The notes beneath the pieces are model-generated. The model was not told where the DNA came from, did not search any database, and saw only the letters and a program-made list of their open reading frames with translations. From Halomonas sp. 7T (GTDB lineage Bacteria; Pseudomonadota; Gammaproteobacteria; Pseudomonadales; Halomonadaceae): a DNA stretch of 64,000 bases. The position numbers were made by a program, and so were the translations under genes. How positions within the stretch are numbered: position 1 is the stretch's first letter; every line of letters starts with the position of its first letter. Below are positions 9,771-18,285 of the stretch, piece by piece. The stretch is taken from assembly GCF_025643255.1 (NCBI RefSeq), contig NZ_CP087112.1, forward strand, positions 1,116,001-1,180,000, given 5' to 3'.

Positions 9771-10706
9771 ATGACAAAACCACACTACTCACGAGGACTT
9801 GCCGCCCTTCTAATCGCCGCCGGGTTGCCAGCAGTGGCTTCTGCAAACGAGTGCAGCAGCGTTCGCTTTGCAGAAGTGGGTTGGACAGACATAACCGCGA
9901 CCACCGCGATGGCTAGTGAAGTGTTAGAAGCGTTGGGATACGAGCCACGCGTGGATACGGTGTCGGTACCGATTGCCTATGCAGGCATGCGTAATAATGA
10001 TTTTGACGTCTTCCTCGGTAACTGGATGCCCTCAATGGCCTCCATTAGCGATCCGTATATTGAAAGCGGAGAAGTGGAGCGCTTAGTAGCAAACCTTGAA
10101 GGGGCTAAATACACGCTGGCGGTGCCCCAGTATGTGTATGATGCCGGCGTTACCTCAGTAAACGATTTAGCCGAACACGCCGAGCAGTTCGAGCAGCGTA
10201 TTCATGGCATTGAGGCGGGTAACGACGGTAACGAACTCATCGAGCAAATGATCGATGATGATGCTTACGGATTGGGGGATTGGCAGGTAGTCGATTCCAG
10301 CGAGGCGGGTATGCTTGCCGAGCTTCGCGCACGGGTGCCTAATGAAAAGTGGATGGTGTTCTTGGGCTGGGAGCCGCACCCTATGAACACTAATTTCGAT
10401 ATGGCCTACCTGTCGGATGCAGACGACTATTTTGGTCCGAACCTAGGTGGTGCAACGGTGTATACCAATACCCGCGCAGGATTTGTCGAGTCTTGTCCCA
10501 ACGTGGGCGAACTGCTGAACAACATGACGTTCACGCTGGAGATGGAAAACCAACTGATGAGCGCCATCATGGATGAGGGGATAGATCCGCGTGAAGCAGC
10601 GCGAACATATCTCAACGAAAATCCAGAGGTGCTAGCGGTGTGGCTAGAGGGCGTCACGACCCGTGACGGCGGCGAAGCACTACCTGCGGTGCAGGCCGCG
10701 CTGTAA
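9771..10706 (+). CDS. Choline/glycine-betaine ABC transporter periplasmic binding protein (ChoX/ProX type)
   Basis: A 311-residue substrate-binding protein of the OpuAC family. It has an N-terminal signal peptide ending near AVASA-NE. Tryptophans suited to a quaternary-ammonium aromatic box appear in VGWTD, LGNWMPS and LGWEPHPMN, the pattern of choline-binding ChoX. The ATG at 9771, preceded by AAAGGGG, is the better start; the frame also runs from a TTG six bases earlier. No permease or ATPase follows: the gene is closed by a terminator and then a tRNA. It must therefore serve a transporter encoded elsewhere. Divergence from betI across a BetI operator points to choline uptake feeding BetAB. 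Choline versus betaine specificity is not certain. Confidence 0.85.
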   Translation: MTKPHYSRGLAALLIAAGLPAVASANECSSVRFAEVGWTDITATTAMASEVLEALGYEPRVDTVSVPIAYAGMRNNDFDVFLGNWMPSMASISDPYIESGEVERLVANLEGAKYTLAVPQYVYDAGVTSVNDLAEHAEQFEQRIHGIEAGNDGNELIEQMIDDDAYGLGDWQVVDSSEAGMLAELRARVPNEKWMVFLGWEPHPMNTNFDMAYLSDADDYFGPNLGGATVYTNTRAGFVESCPNVGELLNNMTFTLEMENQLMSAIMDEGIDPREAARTYLNENPEVLAVWLEGVTTRDGGEALPAVQAAL

Positions 10707-10727
10707 GCCCGTATGCTAAACGCCAAT

Positions 10728-10758
10728 AAAAGGCAGGCCGTTTTGGCTTGCCTTTTGG
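10728..10758 (+). terminator. Rho-independent terminator of the binding-protein gene
   Basis: AAAAGGCAGGCC (10728-10739), GTTTT loop, GGCTTGCCTTTT (10745-10756): a 12-bp stem with one G-T pair. Its right arm overlaps the -35 of the following tRNA promoter. Confidence 0.85.
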
Positions 10759-10776
10759 CACTGATATAGGCATAAT
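10748..10776 (+). promoter_or_regulatory. Predicted tRNA-Met promoter
   Basis: TTGCCT (10748-10753), 17-bp spacer, CATAAT (10771-10776), then a GC-rich stretch of the kind found at stringently controlled stable-RNA promoters, 20-odd bases before the tRNA. Confidence 0.55.
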
Positions 10777-10798
10777 CTGCACCCGCTGATGTCGGAAA

Positions 10799-10874
10799 GG
10801 CTACGTAGCTCAGCTGGTTAGAGCACATCACTCATAATGATGGGGTCCCCTGTTCAAATCAGGGCGTAGCCACC
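10799..10874 (+). tRNA. tRNA-Met (CAT), elongator type
   Basis: A complete cloverleaf: acceptor GGCTACG (10799-10805) with CGTAGCC (10865-10871), D-arm GCTCAGCTGGTTAGAGC, anticodon stem CATCA/TGATG around loop CTCATAA (anticodon CAT), T-arm CCCTG-TTCAAAT-CAGGG. The acceptor pairs fully, as in elongator tRNA-Met; initiator tRNA has a mismatched first pair. After discriminator A the genome reads CCG, so the last A of CCA is not encoded. Confidence 0.95.
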
Positions 10875-10911
10875 GATCAGCGCAAGTATGCCACATTAAG
10901 GCATGCACTAT

Positions 10912-11022
10912 GGTGGCCCCTTAGGTCCTCCCGCAACGCTAAACTGCGAACCCCGCCAGGCCCGGAAGGGAGCAACGGTAGTGGTGGCTGCGTGTGCCGG
11001 GATGTGGCTTTTGGGGCCGCCT
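10912..11022 (+). ncRNA. ffs: Signal recognition particle 4.5S RNA
   Basis: Recognised by conserved 4.5S RNA blocks: CTCCCGCAACGCTA near the 5' end, the Ffh-binding hairpin around CAGGCCCGGAAGGGAGCA, and the return strand GTGTGCCGGGATGT. The ends GGTGGCCCC (10912-10920) and GGGGCCGCC (11013-11021) pair to close the long hairpin, followed by CATTTTTTCT as terminator. The RNA binds Ffh to target membrane proteins. It lies directly after tRNA-Met and may share its promoter. Confidence 0.93.
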
Positions 11023-11584
11023 CCATTTTTTCTATACCCCCGCGTAAATTGCCTCATGAACTGGCTAACCCGTAGCGACAGTGCATGACGCTGGCTCTTC
11101 CCTCCGTAAATCGCTGTTTTCTCTTTTGCCCGTTTTTTACCCCACTTCTGACACCTTACTCCTACCCTCACTAGTGCTTCTGTATTTCCTATATGCTGCC
11201 GCCATGCGGCGTAATCATCGCCGTGGTAGTGTGATGAGCGTGCTTGGTTACCAAATTATTTTTACTTCATAAGTTATTAACTTACTTATACTATTTATTA
11301 AGTTTATAAGACTTATTAATTGCGTCTAAAGGGTGAGACTCCATACCGTATGGGCCGATTTTTAATATCAATAGCTTGCTTTGGACTCAAGCTTTTATTA
11401 TTAAATAAAATTCTGAAGACCGTTGTGAAACTTATTTTTTGAACGTAATTTTGAATGTTAGCAGTTATGATCCTTGGGGCGGAGAAAGTTAAAAAAGCAT
11501 GGATAGCCTATAAAGTGACGAGATTTGCCATCTAATCTTTTTGAATCACTCCGATCCCTGTAGCAGTTACAAGGCAAACAAGAT
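11023..11584. other. AT-rich non-coding stretch between ffs and the ligase-like gene
   Basis: No credible gene. The first part follows the ffs terminator. From about 11255 to 11450 the DNA is strongly AT-rich, with short palindromes such as AAGTTATTAACTT (11271-11283). It probably contains the promoter of the 11585 gene, but no convincing -35/-10 pair stood out. Confidence 0.5.
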
Positions 11585-12820
11585 ATGCAGGCGATAGCAC
11601 TTACTACATTACCGCTGCTAGTGCCTCTGGGATATTGGTTGGCTCTGGTGATCTCCATTGTATGGGGATTCCTTGTGTGGAATAAGCAACGAAAGCCAGG
11701 CTCCATTAATATCAAGCATTTTATCGAACGTGGCGATGGCCTTTTGCTGGGCTTGTTAGTCGGAGTTGGTGTCGTAGAAGTCGTCGTCGGCCTATGGCAT
11801 GACAGCCTAAGACAAGCGTTGCCCTTGGCCGGTACTGCTTGGCTTGCGGCATTGGCTTTGTTTGCGGTGCGTGCTGTTACGCCAAAGCCACAGACGTGGT
11901 GGATTGGTTTAGCATTGTGTGGCCTCGGCGCAGGGAGCTGGGCTGCGTGGCAAAAACTGGGGATAGGCTTGACCCGAGCGACAGGGCATCCGCCAATGCA
12001 CTCTATTTTTTTCGGTAATTTTGCGTTGTTATGCGGCCTGCTTTGTTTGGCGGGACTTGGGTGTGCCAGGCAACAGCACGCATCACGTTTTTATTGGATG
12101 ATACTGTTACTAGGTGGCGCCGTGGGAGGTGTACTGGCGTCGATATTTTCAGGTACACGAGGTGGCTGGTTGGTCGTGCCGCTGGTGCTTGGCATATTTT
12201 ACGTCGGGTATACGCACCGCTGGCGAGCGAGGTGGCGCTGGTTAGGAATGTGCTCTGTTTTTGCCTTGATATTAGTGGTGTATGCCATCCCGCAAAGCGG
12301 TGTGGCAAAACGTATGGATAAAGCAATGAATGAGGTGCACCGCTACATTGAGGGCGTTGGAGTTGGTTCCGTGGGGGCGCGCCTGGAAATGTATCGTGGT
12401 GCGCTGTGGTTGATCCGTGAGCAACCCGTAATGGGTTATGGGCATCAAGGCTATGAACCTGCTATGCAAACATTAAAAACAAAGGGCGTATTGCGTCCGG
12501 AGCTTGGCAACTACTGGCATGCACATAATGACCTTTTAGACGCTTGGGTTCGGCGAGGTGCGCTGGGATTTCTGATGGTGTTAGGGCTTTATCTTGTCCC
12601 TTTATGGCGCTTTCTCCCCGGTCTGCGCAGCGAAAACGCTAACGAAAGGTCTTTTGCCATGGCGGGCGTTTTACTGGTAATAAGTTTTATAAGCTTTGGT
12701 TTGAGTTACTCTTTTTTTGCATATCCGGCAGGCGTGGCTGTATATGCCAGCTGGTTGGTGTTTCTCTGGGTTCAGGTGCCGGCAGCGTGTCATCAGGATA
12801 CATCACCGTGTATAGCTTAG
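11585..12820 (+). CDS. O-antigen ligase / polymerase-like membrane protein (WaaL/Wzy_C family)
   Basis: A 411-residue polytopic inner-membrane protein with about ten hydrophobic segments. The Wzy_C/O-antigen ligase signature covers the middle: SGTRGGWLVVPLV, then a large periplasmic loop containing QPVMGYGHQGYEPAM and YWHAHNDLLDAWVRRGALG. The His in HAHND and the Arg in GTRGG are conserved catalytic-region residues. Family members join undecaprenyl-linked glycans to lipid A core, to proteins, or to each other. It lies outside and upstream of the main polysaccharide operon, which has its own polymerase at 20126, so ligation is more likely than polymerisation here; this is inference. It overlaps the next gene by 34 bases. 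Confidence 0.82.
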   Translation: MQAIALTTLPLLVPLGYWLALVISIVWGFLVWNKQRKPGSINIKHFIERGDGLLLGLLVGVGVVEVVVGLWHDSLRQALPLAGTAWLAALALFAVRAVTPKPQTWWIGLALCGLGAGSWAAWQKLGIGLTRATGHPPMHSIFFGNFALLCGLLCLAGLGCARQQHASRFYWMILLLGGAVGGVLASIFSGTRGGWLVVPLVLGIFYVGYTHRWRARWRWLGMCSVFALILVVYAIPQSGVAKRMDKAMNEVHRYIEGVGVGSVGARLEMYRGALWLIREQPVMGYGHQGYEPAMQTLKTKGVLRPELGNYWHAHNDLLDAWVRRGALGFLMVLGLYLVPLWRFLPGLRSENANERSFAMAGVLLVISFISFGLSYSFFAYPAGVAVYASWLVFLWVQVPAACHQDTSPCIA

Positions 12821-13563
12821 TTAAAACGCTGACGGCGATAGTGTTGATGCCTGTCCCCTTATTGGGAATTACCTTTGGCGTTGGCCTATTACTCCGTCGA
12901 TGGAGCCGTTACCGTTTAGGCGATAACCTGATGGTAGCGGCAATGGCTTTACTGCTACTAATGGCATGGGCACCGGTCGCTGACGCTCTCCTAAAGCCAT
13001 TAGAGTCGAAATATGCGGCACTAATAGAATGGCCGGAAAATCAACAGATACACGCCGTGGTTGTGTTAGGTGGCGGCTGGCAGCCAGAGCAGCCGTGGTC
13101 GATCACCGGGCGTCTTAGCGACAGTTCGGTATCTCGTTTGATGGAAGGATTAAGGTTATGGAATCAGCGCCCAGATTTGCCGTTATTCGTTTCAGGAGGC
13201 GGATCGGACCCTGAGATGACCATGGCCCATGGCTATGCCGAAGCCGCTGAGTCATTGGGCGTTCCCGCAGAGCAGATCATAAAACTGGTCTCTCCTAGCG
13301 ATACTGCACAAGAAGCAAGCGAAGTAGAGGCGATACTTGGTGAAGGTGCCCATGTGTTACTGGTGACATCAGCATCGCACATGCCGCGTGCCATGCAGCA
13401 TTTCGAATTGGTGGGCTTAAAGCCAGTGGCGGCGCCTACGCACTATCTAGTAAAACAAATGAAGGGGTTTGCTTATTGGGTGCCTTCTGCTCGTGAACTG
13501 CGTAAAACGGAGCGAGCGATTTATGAAGCGTTTGGGCTTCTAGCGATTCGTTGGGAACATTAA
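12787..13563 (+). CDS. ElyC/SanA/YdcF-family DUF218 envelope protein
   Basis: A 258-residue protein, the same length as E. coli ElyC (259). Two N-terminal membrane segments (about 8-30 and 42-62) are followed by a DUF218 domain: AVVVLGGGWQPE, LFVSGGG, and LLVTSASHMPRA with the conserved S-x-x-H-M-x-R. ElyC influences undecaprenyl-phosphate-dependent envelope polymer synthesis, which fits the neighbourhood. The frame opens with a GTG at 12787, inside the previous gene; another GTG eight codons later (12808) would also give a full domain, so the exact start is open. It is followed by wzb. Confidence 0.8.
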   Translation: MSSGYITVYSLVKTLTAIVLMPVPLLGITFGVGLLLRRWSRYRLGDNLMVAAMALLLLMAWAPVADALLKPLESKYAALIEWPENQQIHAVVVLGGGWQPEQPWSITGRLSDSSVSRLMEGLRLWNQRPDLPLFVSGGGSDPEMTMAHGYAEAAESLGVPAEQIIKLVSPSDTAQEASEVEAILGEGAHVLLVTSASHMPRAMQHFELVGLKPVAAPTHYLVKQMKGFAYWVPSARELRKTERAIYEAFGLLAIRWEH

Positions 13564-13611
13564 GTATGAAATTAAGGTACCTTTTTTCACTTGCTAAGGA
13601 ATCATTCAACC

Positions 13612-14049
13612 ATGTTCGAACGAATTCTAGTGGTTTGCACCGGGAATATTTGCCGCAGTCCTGTTGCCGAGGCCTTTCTGAGGCAGCAGCTACCCAAGTG
13701 CCAGCTCAGCTCAGCAGGTCTGGGTGCTTTAGTGGGTGAGCCCGTCTCATCGCTAGCGCGGCAACTGGCTGAAGCGGATGGCCTGGATGTTACACATCAC
13801 CAAGCACGGCAACTTTCAGCAATGATGATTCAAAAAGCTGATCTTATTCTGGTGATGACCGAAGGCCAGCGTCGCGCTGTGGGAAAGCAAGCGCCACAGG
13901 CGCTGGGTAAAACGCTGCTGCTTGGCCGCTGGCTAGATGGTGGGAAAGGGTGTGATATACCCGATCCTTATAGAAAGACGAAGGAGGTGTTTGAACATGT
14001 TCATACACTGCTTCGGGACGCGTCTCACTTATGGGCTGAAAAGCTCTAG
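13612..14049 (+). CDS. wzb: Low-molecular-weight protein tyrosine phosphatase Wzb
   Basis: A 145-residue cytoplasmic phosphatase. The P-loop CTGNICRS (C9 nucleophile, R15) is at the N-terminus and the general-acid motif DPYRK (D118) at the C-terminus. It dephosphorylates the tyrosine cluster of the Wzc kinase and so drives the cycling needed for capsule or exopolysaccharide polymerisation. The ATG at 13612 with AAGGA upstream is preferred; an in-frame TTG seven codons earlier is less likely because related proteins begin directly at this hydrophobic strand. It sits upstream of the ops element, so it is separated from wza and wzc by 777 bases and probably belongs to a different transcript. Confidence 0.93.
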   Translation: MFERILVVCTGNICRSPVAEAFLRQQLPKCQLSSAGLGALVGEPVSSLARQLAEADGLDVTHHQARQLSAMMIQKADLILVMTEGQRRAVGKQAPQALGKTLLLGRWLDGGKGCDIPDPYRKTKEVFEHVHTLLRDASHLWAEKL

Positions 14050-14786
14050 GTTTATGTCAAAACTAACGTTACTGTCCATTCGGCGTTGAACATTCTATTG
14101 CGCGCCAGCCTAAGTAAAATGCCCCCTCATTGTGTGCTACAGGCTTGAGTACAAGGCAATTGCTGCTCATTGAATTGCTGTCTTTTAAGCGTTTAATCCA
14201 TGAATTTAATGCTTGGAACGTTTCCTTAGGCATTGGCTACTGATTTATACGCTACTCCGGCTAATTGCATTGCTTCCCCGCTTAACTCCCGCCGTTTTGC
14301 CATTCCCTTTGTTTATTCACTCTCTGAAATTTCTCCTTTATTAACAAGGCGAATAAGTGCACCGCTGTTAGATGAATTTTTTTCGTGCCTTTCTGTAACG
14401 TTTTTTTACGACCGTAAATTGGATGAATTTGATTAGCTTTTAGGTTTGAAAGTATTAACAAGCAATAACAGTAGTTGTTACTTTCTTATGTGATTTAATT
14501 ATTTGATTTTATTTGAAAATAACGCCTAGCGCGTGATTGAAAATAGATCAGTTTTCTAAAAGTAGGGTGGCTGACTTTTAACGCTTTTATTCGTACTGGG
14601 CGGTCCGGGAAAGCACTAAAAATCTCACCCTGGCATGACGATGTAAATAGAAGTAATTTTTTTGTATTTTTATGTAACCTTATTATTGTTTATCGAATCA
14701 GCAAGGGGTCATACGGCGCGGCACTGATTCGTAGTTTGACGACAGTTTTCATAAGGCTCTGGGAAATGCCCTTATCAAAATCCCTG
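14050..14786. other. Long non-coding region upstream of the exopolysaccharide operon
   Basis: No gene is supported; the 67-codon frame at 14233-14436 lacks a ribosome site and resembles nothing. The stretch is AT-rich around 14430-14700 and ends in a JUMPstart-type leader. It probably holds the main promoter of the 26-kb operon with a long untranslated leader, but I could not choose a promoter by eye. Confidence 0.5.
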
Positions 14787-14798
14787 GGCGGTAGCGTG
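14787..14798 (+). promoter_or_regulatory. ops element (RfaH recruitment site) in a JUMPstart-like leader
   Basis: GGCGGTAGCGTG is an exact match to the 12-nt ops consensus. In enterobacteria it pauses RNA polymerase and loads the antiterminator RfaH on LPS and capsule operons. It sits 29 bases before the wza ATG, as expected, with TCTGGGAAATGCCC upstream resembling the 5' part of JUMPstart. It predicts that an RfaH homologue keeps polymerase processive through the operon. Confidence 0.88.
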
Positions 14799-14826
14799 GT
14801 AAGACGAAAAGCAAAGGGAGTATATA

Positions 14827-15978
14827 ATGAATAAATTCAATACTATAACAGAGCCTGAGTCTAGCCAGCACACTGGGCGTGTGGTTCGCTATCTGATGCT
14901 AGTCGTGCTTCTAGGTGTCCTCAGCGGATGTGCCATGGCGCCTGGTGGCCATATAGACAAGAATAATCTTGATCAGTCGCTGGATGGGCGTGTGAACGTA
15001 CAGCCCATTACGCCTGACTTGGTGAATGCGATGGTCGAAATGGAGGCGCCCACCCGAGCAACGCCTCTAACACTAGACCAAGAAGTTCAAGGCTATGAAT
15101 ACCGCGTAGGCCCCGGCGATATCCTGAGCGTGATTGTCTACGATCATCCTGAATTGACGATTCCTGCGGGTACCGAACGTTCCGCCGCAGAAACCGGTAA
15201 CCGTATTCGTCCTAACGGCACCATGTTTTACCCCTACGTTGGGCGCGTTAAGGTCGACGGTATGACGCTTGACCAAGTGCGGGACTTGATAGCACGGCGG
15301 CTTTCCAGCGTGATTACCGACCCCCAGGTGGAAGTAGGCATTGCGGCGTTTCATTCACAAAAGGTGTACATCAGTGGTGCGGTAGAGAATCCAGGTACGC
15401 TGCCATTAACCATTGTGCCTATGACTGTCTTGGACGCCATCAGTGAAGTGGGCGGGGCGCGTGATAACGCCGATTGGCACAACGTCACGCTTAGCCGTAA
15501 TGGCAGAGAAGACAGAATCTCGCTATACGCCATGATGCGTCAAGGCGACATGACTCAGAATCGCCTGTTACGCAATGGCGACCTGCTTCACGTGCCCACC
15601 ATGGAAAATCAGAACGTGATCGTAATGGGTCAGGTAATACGCCCTGGCGCAATTGCCTTGGGGAATGAGCGCATTACCCTGACCGACGCCCTTGGAAGGG
15701 CGGGGGGTGTCAATGAAAGTCGAGCCGAGCCTTCAGGCATCTTCGTTGTGCGTGGGAACCCGCCAGGCAGTGAGAAAATCGCCACGATTTACCAGCTAGA
15801 TATTCGAGATGCCACGCGCTTGTTACTAGGAACACGTTTTCCTCTAGAGCCGCAGGATGTGGTGTATGTCACTTCCGCGCCGCTGGCCCGTTGGAACAAT
15901 GTGATCTCGTTACTACTGCCTTCCGTCAGTTTGCCGGGTGACGTTGCGACTGTTGCAACGGATGTCGGTGAGCTTTAA
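14827..15978 (+). CDS. wza: Outer-membrane polysaccharide export lipoprotein Wza
   Basis: A 383-residue lipoprotein. The signal peptide ends at lipobox LSGC (C35). A PES/BexD export domain follows (YRVGPGDILSVIVYDHPELT at about 92-111), then SLBB domains (KVYISGAVENPG, IVMGQVIRPG). The C-terminal segment would form the outer-membrane alpha-helical barrel. Wza is the translocon for Wzy-dependent exopolysaccharide and works with Wzc in the inner membrane. It is the first gene after the ops element and is preceded by AAAGGGAG. Length and domain order are normal for the family. Confidence 0.95.
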   Translation: MNKFNTITEPESSQHTGRVVRYLMLVVLLGVLSGCAMAPGGHIDKNNLDQSLDGRVNVQPITPDLVNAMVEMEAPTRATPLTLDQEVQGYEYRVGPGDILSVIVYDHPELTIPAGTERSAAETGNRIRPNGTMFYPYVGRVKVDGMTLDQVRDLIARRLSSVITDPQVEVGIAAFHSQKVYISGAVENPGTLPLTIVPMTVLDAISEVGGARDNADWHNVTLSRNGREDRISLYAMMRQGDMTQNRLLRNGDLLHVPTMENQNVIVMGQVIRPGAIALGNERITLTDALGRAGGVNESRAEPSGIFVVRGNPPGSEKIATIYQLDIRDATRLLLGTRFPLEPQDVVYVTSAPLARWNNVISLLLPSVSLPGDVATVATDVGEL

Positions 15979-16014
15979 GCACCGCACAAACTATTATTCT
16001 ACGAGTAATGAGGC

Positions 16015-18279
16015 ATGGCTATGACTCACTTTCCCCCGGCACCCTCGTCGTTGCCTGGCCCCCAGGAGGGCGACGATCTCAATCTACGTAAGCTGGTTGA
16101 TACGCTCTACGACCACCGCTGGCTTATCATTTCGTTAACAGGCATTTTTCTTCTGGGAGGCTATTTTTACGCCAGTTCACAGCCTCGTATCTATCAAGCG
16201 GATGCGTTAGTTCAAATTGAGGCGAGAGGCTCGAACTTAGCGTTTATGGACTCATTAGGTGAAAGTCAGCCTGATAACCCCACTGCCGCTGAGCTTGAAA
16301 TCCTGCAGTCGCGTATGGTGCTGGGCGAAACGGCTGAACGGCAAGATCTAGCTATTCAGGTCGAACCGCGCCGACTGCCGGTGGTGGGTCGCTTCCTTGT
16401 GAGTCATGGGGTTGATCAAGCCTCGATTGAAAGCATTACGCCTGCATTTATACGTGAGTGGCTAGGCAACGGTGCGAATAGTGAATGGCAAAGCCCTTAT
16501 GTGTGGGCGGATGAGTCGCTACGCGTCGCACGTTTTGAAGTGCCCGATGACCGTATCGGCCAGGGTCATATTCTTCGTATCAAAGAAAACAACAGTTTCG
16601 ACTTGCTACTGGAAGAGACTGTCCTGCTGACGGGTAACATTGGTGAAACCGTTCAAGACGATACGCTGGGCTATCGCTTGTTTATTAGTCAGGCAGTAGC
16701 GCAGCCGGGATCTGAATTTATTTTGAAGCGAATCTCGTCGCTGGATGCAATAAAGAGCTTGAAGAGCCGTTTCGAAATTTTACCGCGAGGCATGGATTCC
16801 GGTGTCTATGAGCTTAAGTTAAGTGGGGCAGATCGCAGAGAAATTCAGCCCACACTAGACACGTTAACGGGCGTTTTTCTTACCCAAAACGTACAGCGTC
16901 ATTCCGAAGAGGCAGAGAAACAGATCGCTTTTCTTAACGAGCAAATTCCTCAAGTGAGTGATCAGTTATCCAATGCAGAGGGAATGCTCAATGATTATCG
17001 GGCGCAGCGCGACTCCGTAGACTTAACATTTGAGACCCAAAACCTTCTTACTCGCGTCGTGGAAGTAGAAAACCAGCTTAGTGAACTTGCCATGAGAGAG
17101 GCGGACTTAGCTGAGCGGTACCGTCCTTCCCACCCTAACTACCAGACACTGTTAAGGCAGCGCTCCCAGCTGACCGCAGAGCGTGACCGCTTGAATGCTG
17201 AGGTTAATGAGCTACCCGAAACACAACAGGAAGTGCTTCGCCTGACGCGAGATAGCCAGGTCAATCAGCAGGTGTACGTCCAATTACTTAATCAGCTTCA
17301 AGAGATGCGCCTAGTGAAGGCAGGCACCGTAGGTAACGTACGTATTCTGGATGCCGCTATGCTGAGTCCCGGCACGATTGCTCCGCGTATTTCTCTCATT
17401 ACGGCCGTTAGTGGCCTGCTCGGGGCGTTGCTGGCGACGATGTTAGTGGTGGTGCGTTTACTACTTAGCCGAGCGATCAAGACACCGGAACAGCTTGAAG
17501 AGTTAGGTCTGCCCGTTTACGCAACGTTGCCGGACTCTGGAGAGCAGGCAGGGCTTACTGAACGAATTCGCCCGCGCCGTTCGAAAAAGGCTCAGGAAGT
17601 GTTTAGAGGCTTGCTGGCTGTTAAAAAACCTGCCGAAATTGCCGTGGAAGCCTTGCGTGGCCTGCGTACCAGTCTCTATTTCGCGATGCTTGAATCCGAC
17701 AATAACCGCCTGATGATCACCGGTGCAAGCCCTGGAGTCGGTAAGAGTTTTGTGGCGGCTAACTTGGCAGCGGTATGTGCTCAAGCGGGTCAAAGAGTCC
17801 TGTTGATCGATGCGGATATGCGCCGCGGTCACCTGCATCATGCGTTTAACGATAAAGGCGTAAAGGGCCTATCGGAGTTGCTGGCACGGCGTATTGATAT
17901 AGATGAAGCCGTTCGCCATAGCGATTTGGAAGGGCTGGATTATGTGGCGCGCGGCAGTGTGCCGCCAAATCCATCAGAGCTTTTGATGCAGCAAAGCTTC
18001 CACGATTTTCTTGAAGCAATGAGTCAAAACTACGATTTAGTCATCGTGGATACGCCGCCCATCCTCGCAGTCACGGATGCCTCGGTAGTCGGCAAAATGG
18101 CCGGCACTAGCCTGATGGTGGTGCGTTTTGATGCCAATGCTCCCGGCGAAATCAAAGCCGCTAAGCGCCGCCTGGAGAGTGCGGGTGTGAAACTCAAAGG
18201 TGGAATCCTAAATGGCGTGAAGAAATCCACCAATAGCCGGCATGGATATTACGGCAGCTACCTCTATGCTTACCGGTGA
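16015..18279 (+). CDS. wzc: Polysaccharide co-polymerase and tyrosine autokinase Wzc
   Basis: A 754-residue PCP-2a protein. It has an N-terminal membrane segment (about 37-55), a periplasmic Wzz/GNVR region with coiled coil (about 290-430), a second membrane segment (about 460-485) and a cytoplasmic BY-kinase domain. Kinase motifs are Walker A GASPGVGKS (about 568), Walker A' LLIDADMRRG (about 597) and Walker B LVIVDTPP (about 675). Five tyrosines crowd the C-terminus (HGYYGSYLYAYR). Autophosphorylation there, reversed by Wzb, controls chain length and export through Wza. An ATG two codons later (16021) has the better-spaced GAGG, so the true start may be there. Confidence 0.95.
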   Translation: MAMTHFPPAPSSLPGPQEGDDLNLRKLVDTLYDHRWLIISLTGIFLLGGYFYASSQPRIYQADALVQIEARGSNLAFMDSLGESQPDNPTAAELEILQSRMVLGETAERQDLAIQVEPRRLPVVGRFLVSHGVDQASIESITPAFIREWLGNGANSEWQSPYVWADESLRVARFEVPDDRIGQGHILRIKENNSFDLLLEETVLLTGNIGETVQDDTLGYRLFISQAVAQPGSEFILKRISSLDAIKSLKSRFEILPRGMDSGVYELKLSGADRREIQPTLDTLTGVFLTQNVQRHSEEAEKQIAFLNEQIPQVSDQLSNAEGMLNDYRAQRDSVDLTFETQNLLTRVVEVENQLSELAMREADLAERYRPSHPNYQTLLRQRSQLTAERDRLNAEVNELPETQQEVLRLTRDSQVNQQVYVQLLNQLQEMRLVKAGTVGNVRILDAAMLSPGTIAPRISLITAVSGLLGALLATMLVVVRLLLSRAIKTPEQLEELGLPVYATLPDSGEQAGLTERIRPRRSKKAQEVFRGLLAVKKPAEIAVEALRGLRTSLYFAMLESDNNRLMITGASPGVGKSFVAANLAAVCAQAGQRVLLIDADMRRGHLHHAFNDKGVKGLSELLARRIDIDEAVRHSDLEGLDYVARGSVPPNPSELLMQQSFHDFLEAMSQNYDLVIVDTPPILAVTDASVVGKMAGTSLMVVRFDANAPGEIKAAKRRLESAGVKLKGGILNGVKKSTNSRHGYYGSYLYAYR

Positions 18280-18285
18280 TCCAAT

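Noticed and set aside
10903..11171. Open frames on both strands over the ffs gene
   Set aside because: They overlap the conserved 4.5S RNA, which explains the sequence.
11271..11340. AT-rich palindromes that resemble recombination or origin sites
   Set aside because: Short and imperfect apart from one 13-base palindrome; expected in AT-rich DNA.
13551..13739. 62-codon frame overlapping the start of wzb
   Set aside because: Out of frame with the phosphatase P-loop; no homology and shared DNA with wzb.
14233..14436. 67-codon open frame in the wzb-wza gap
   Set aside because: No ribosome site, composition unlike a gene, no recognisable motif.
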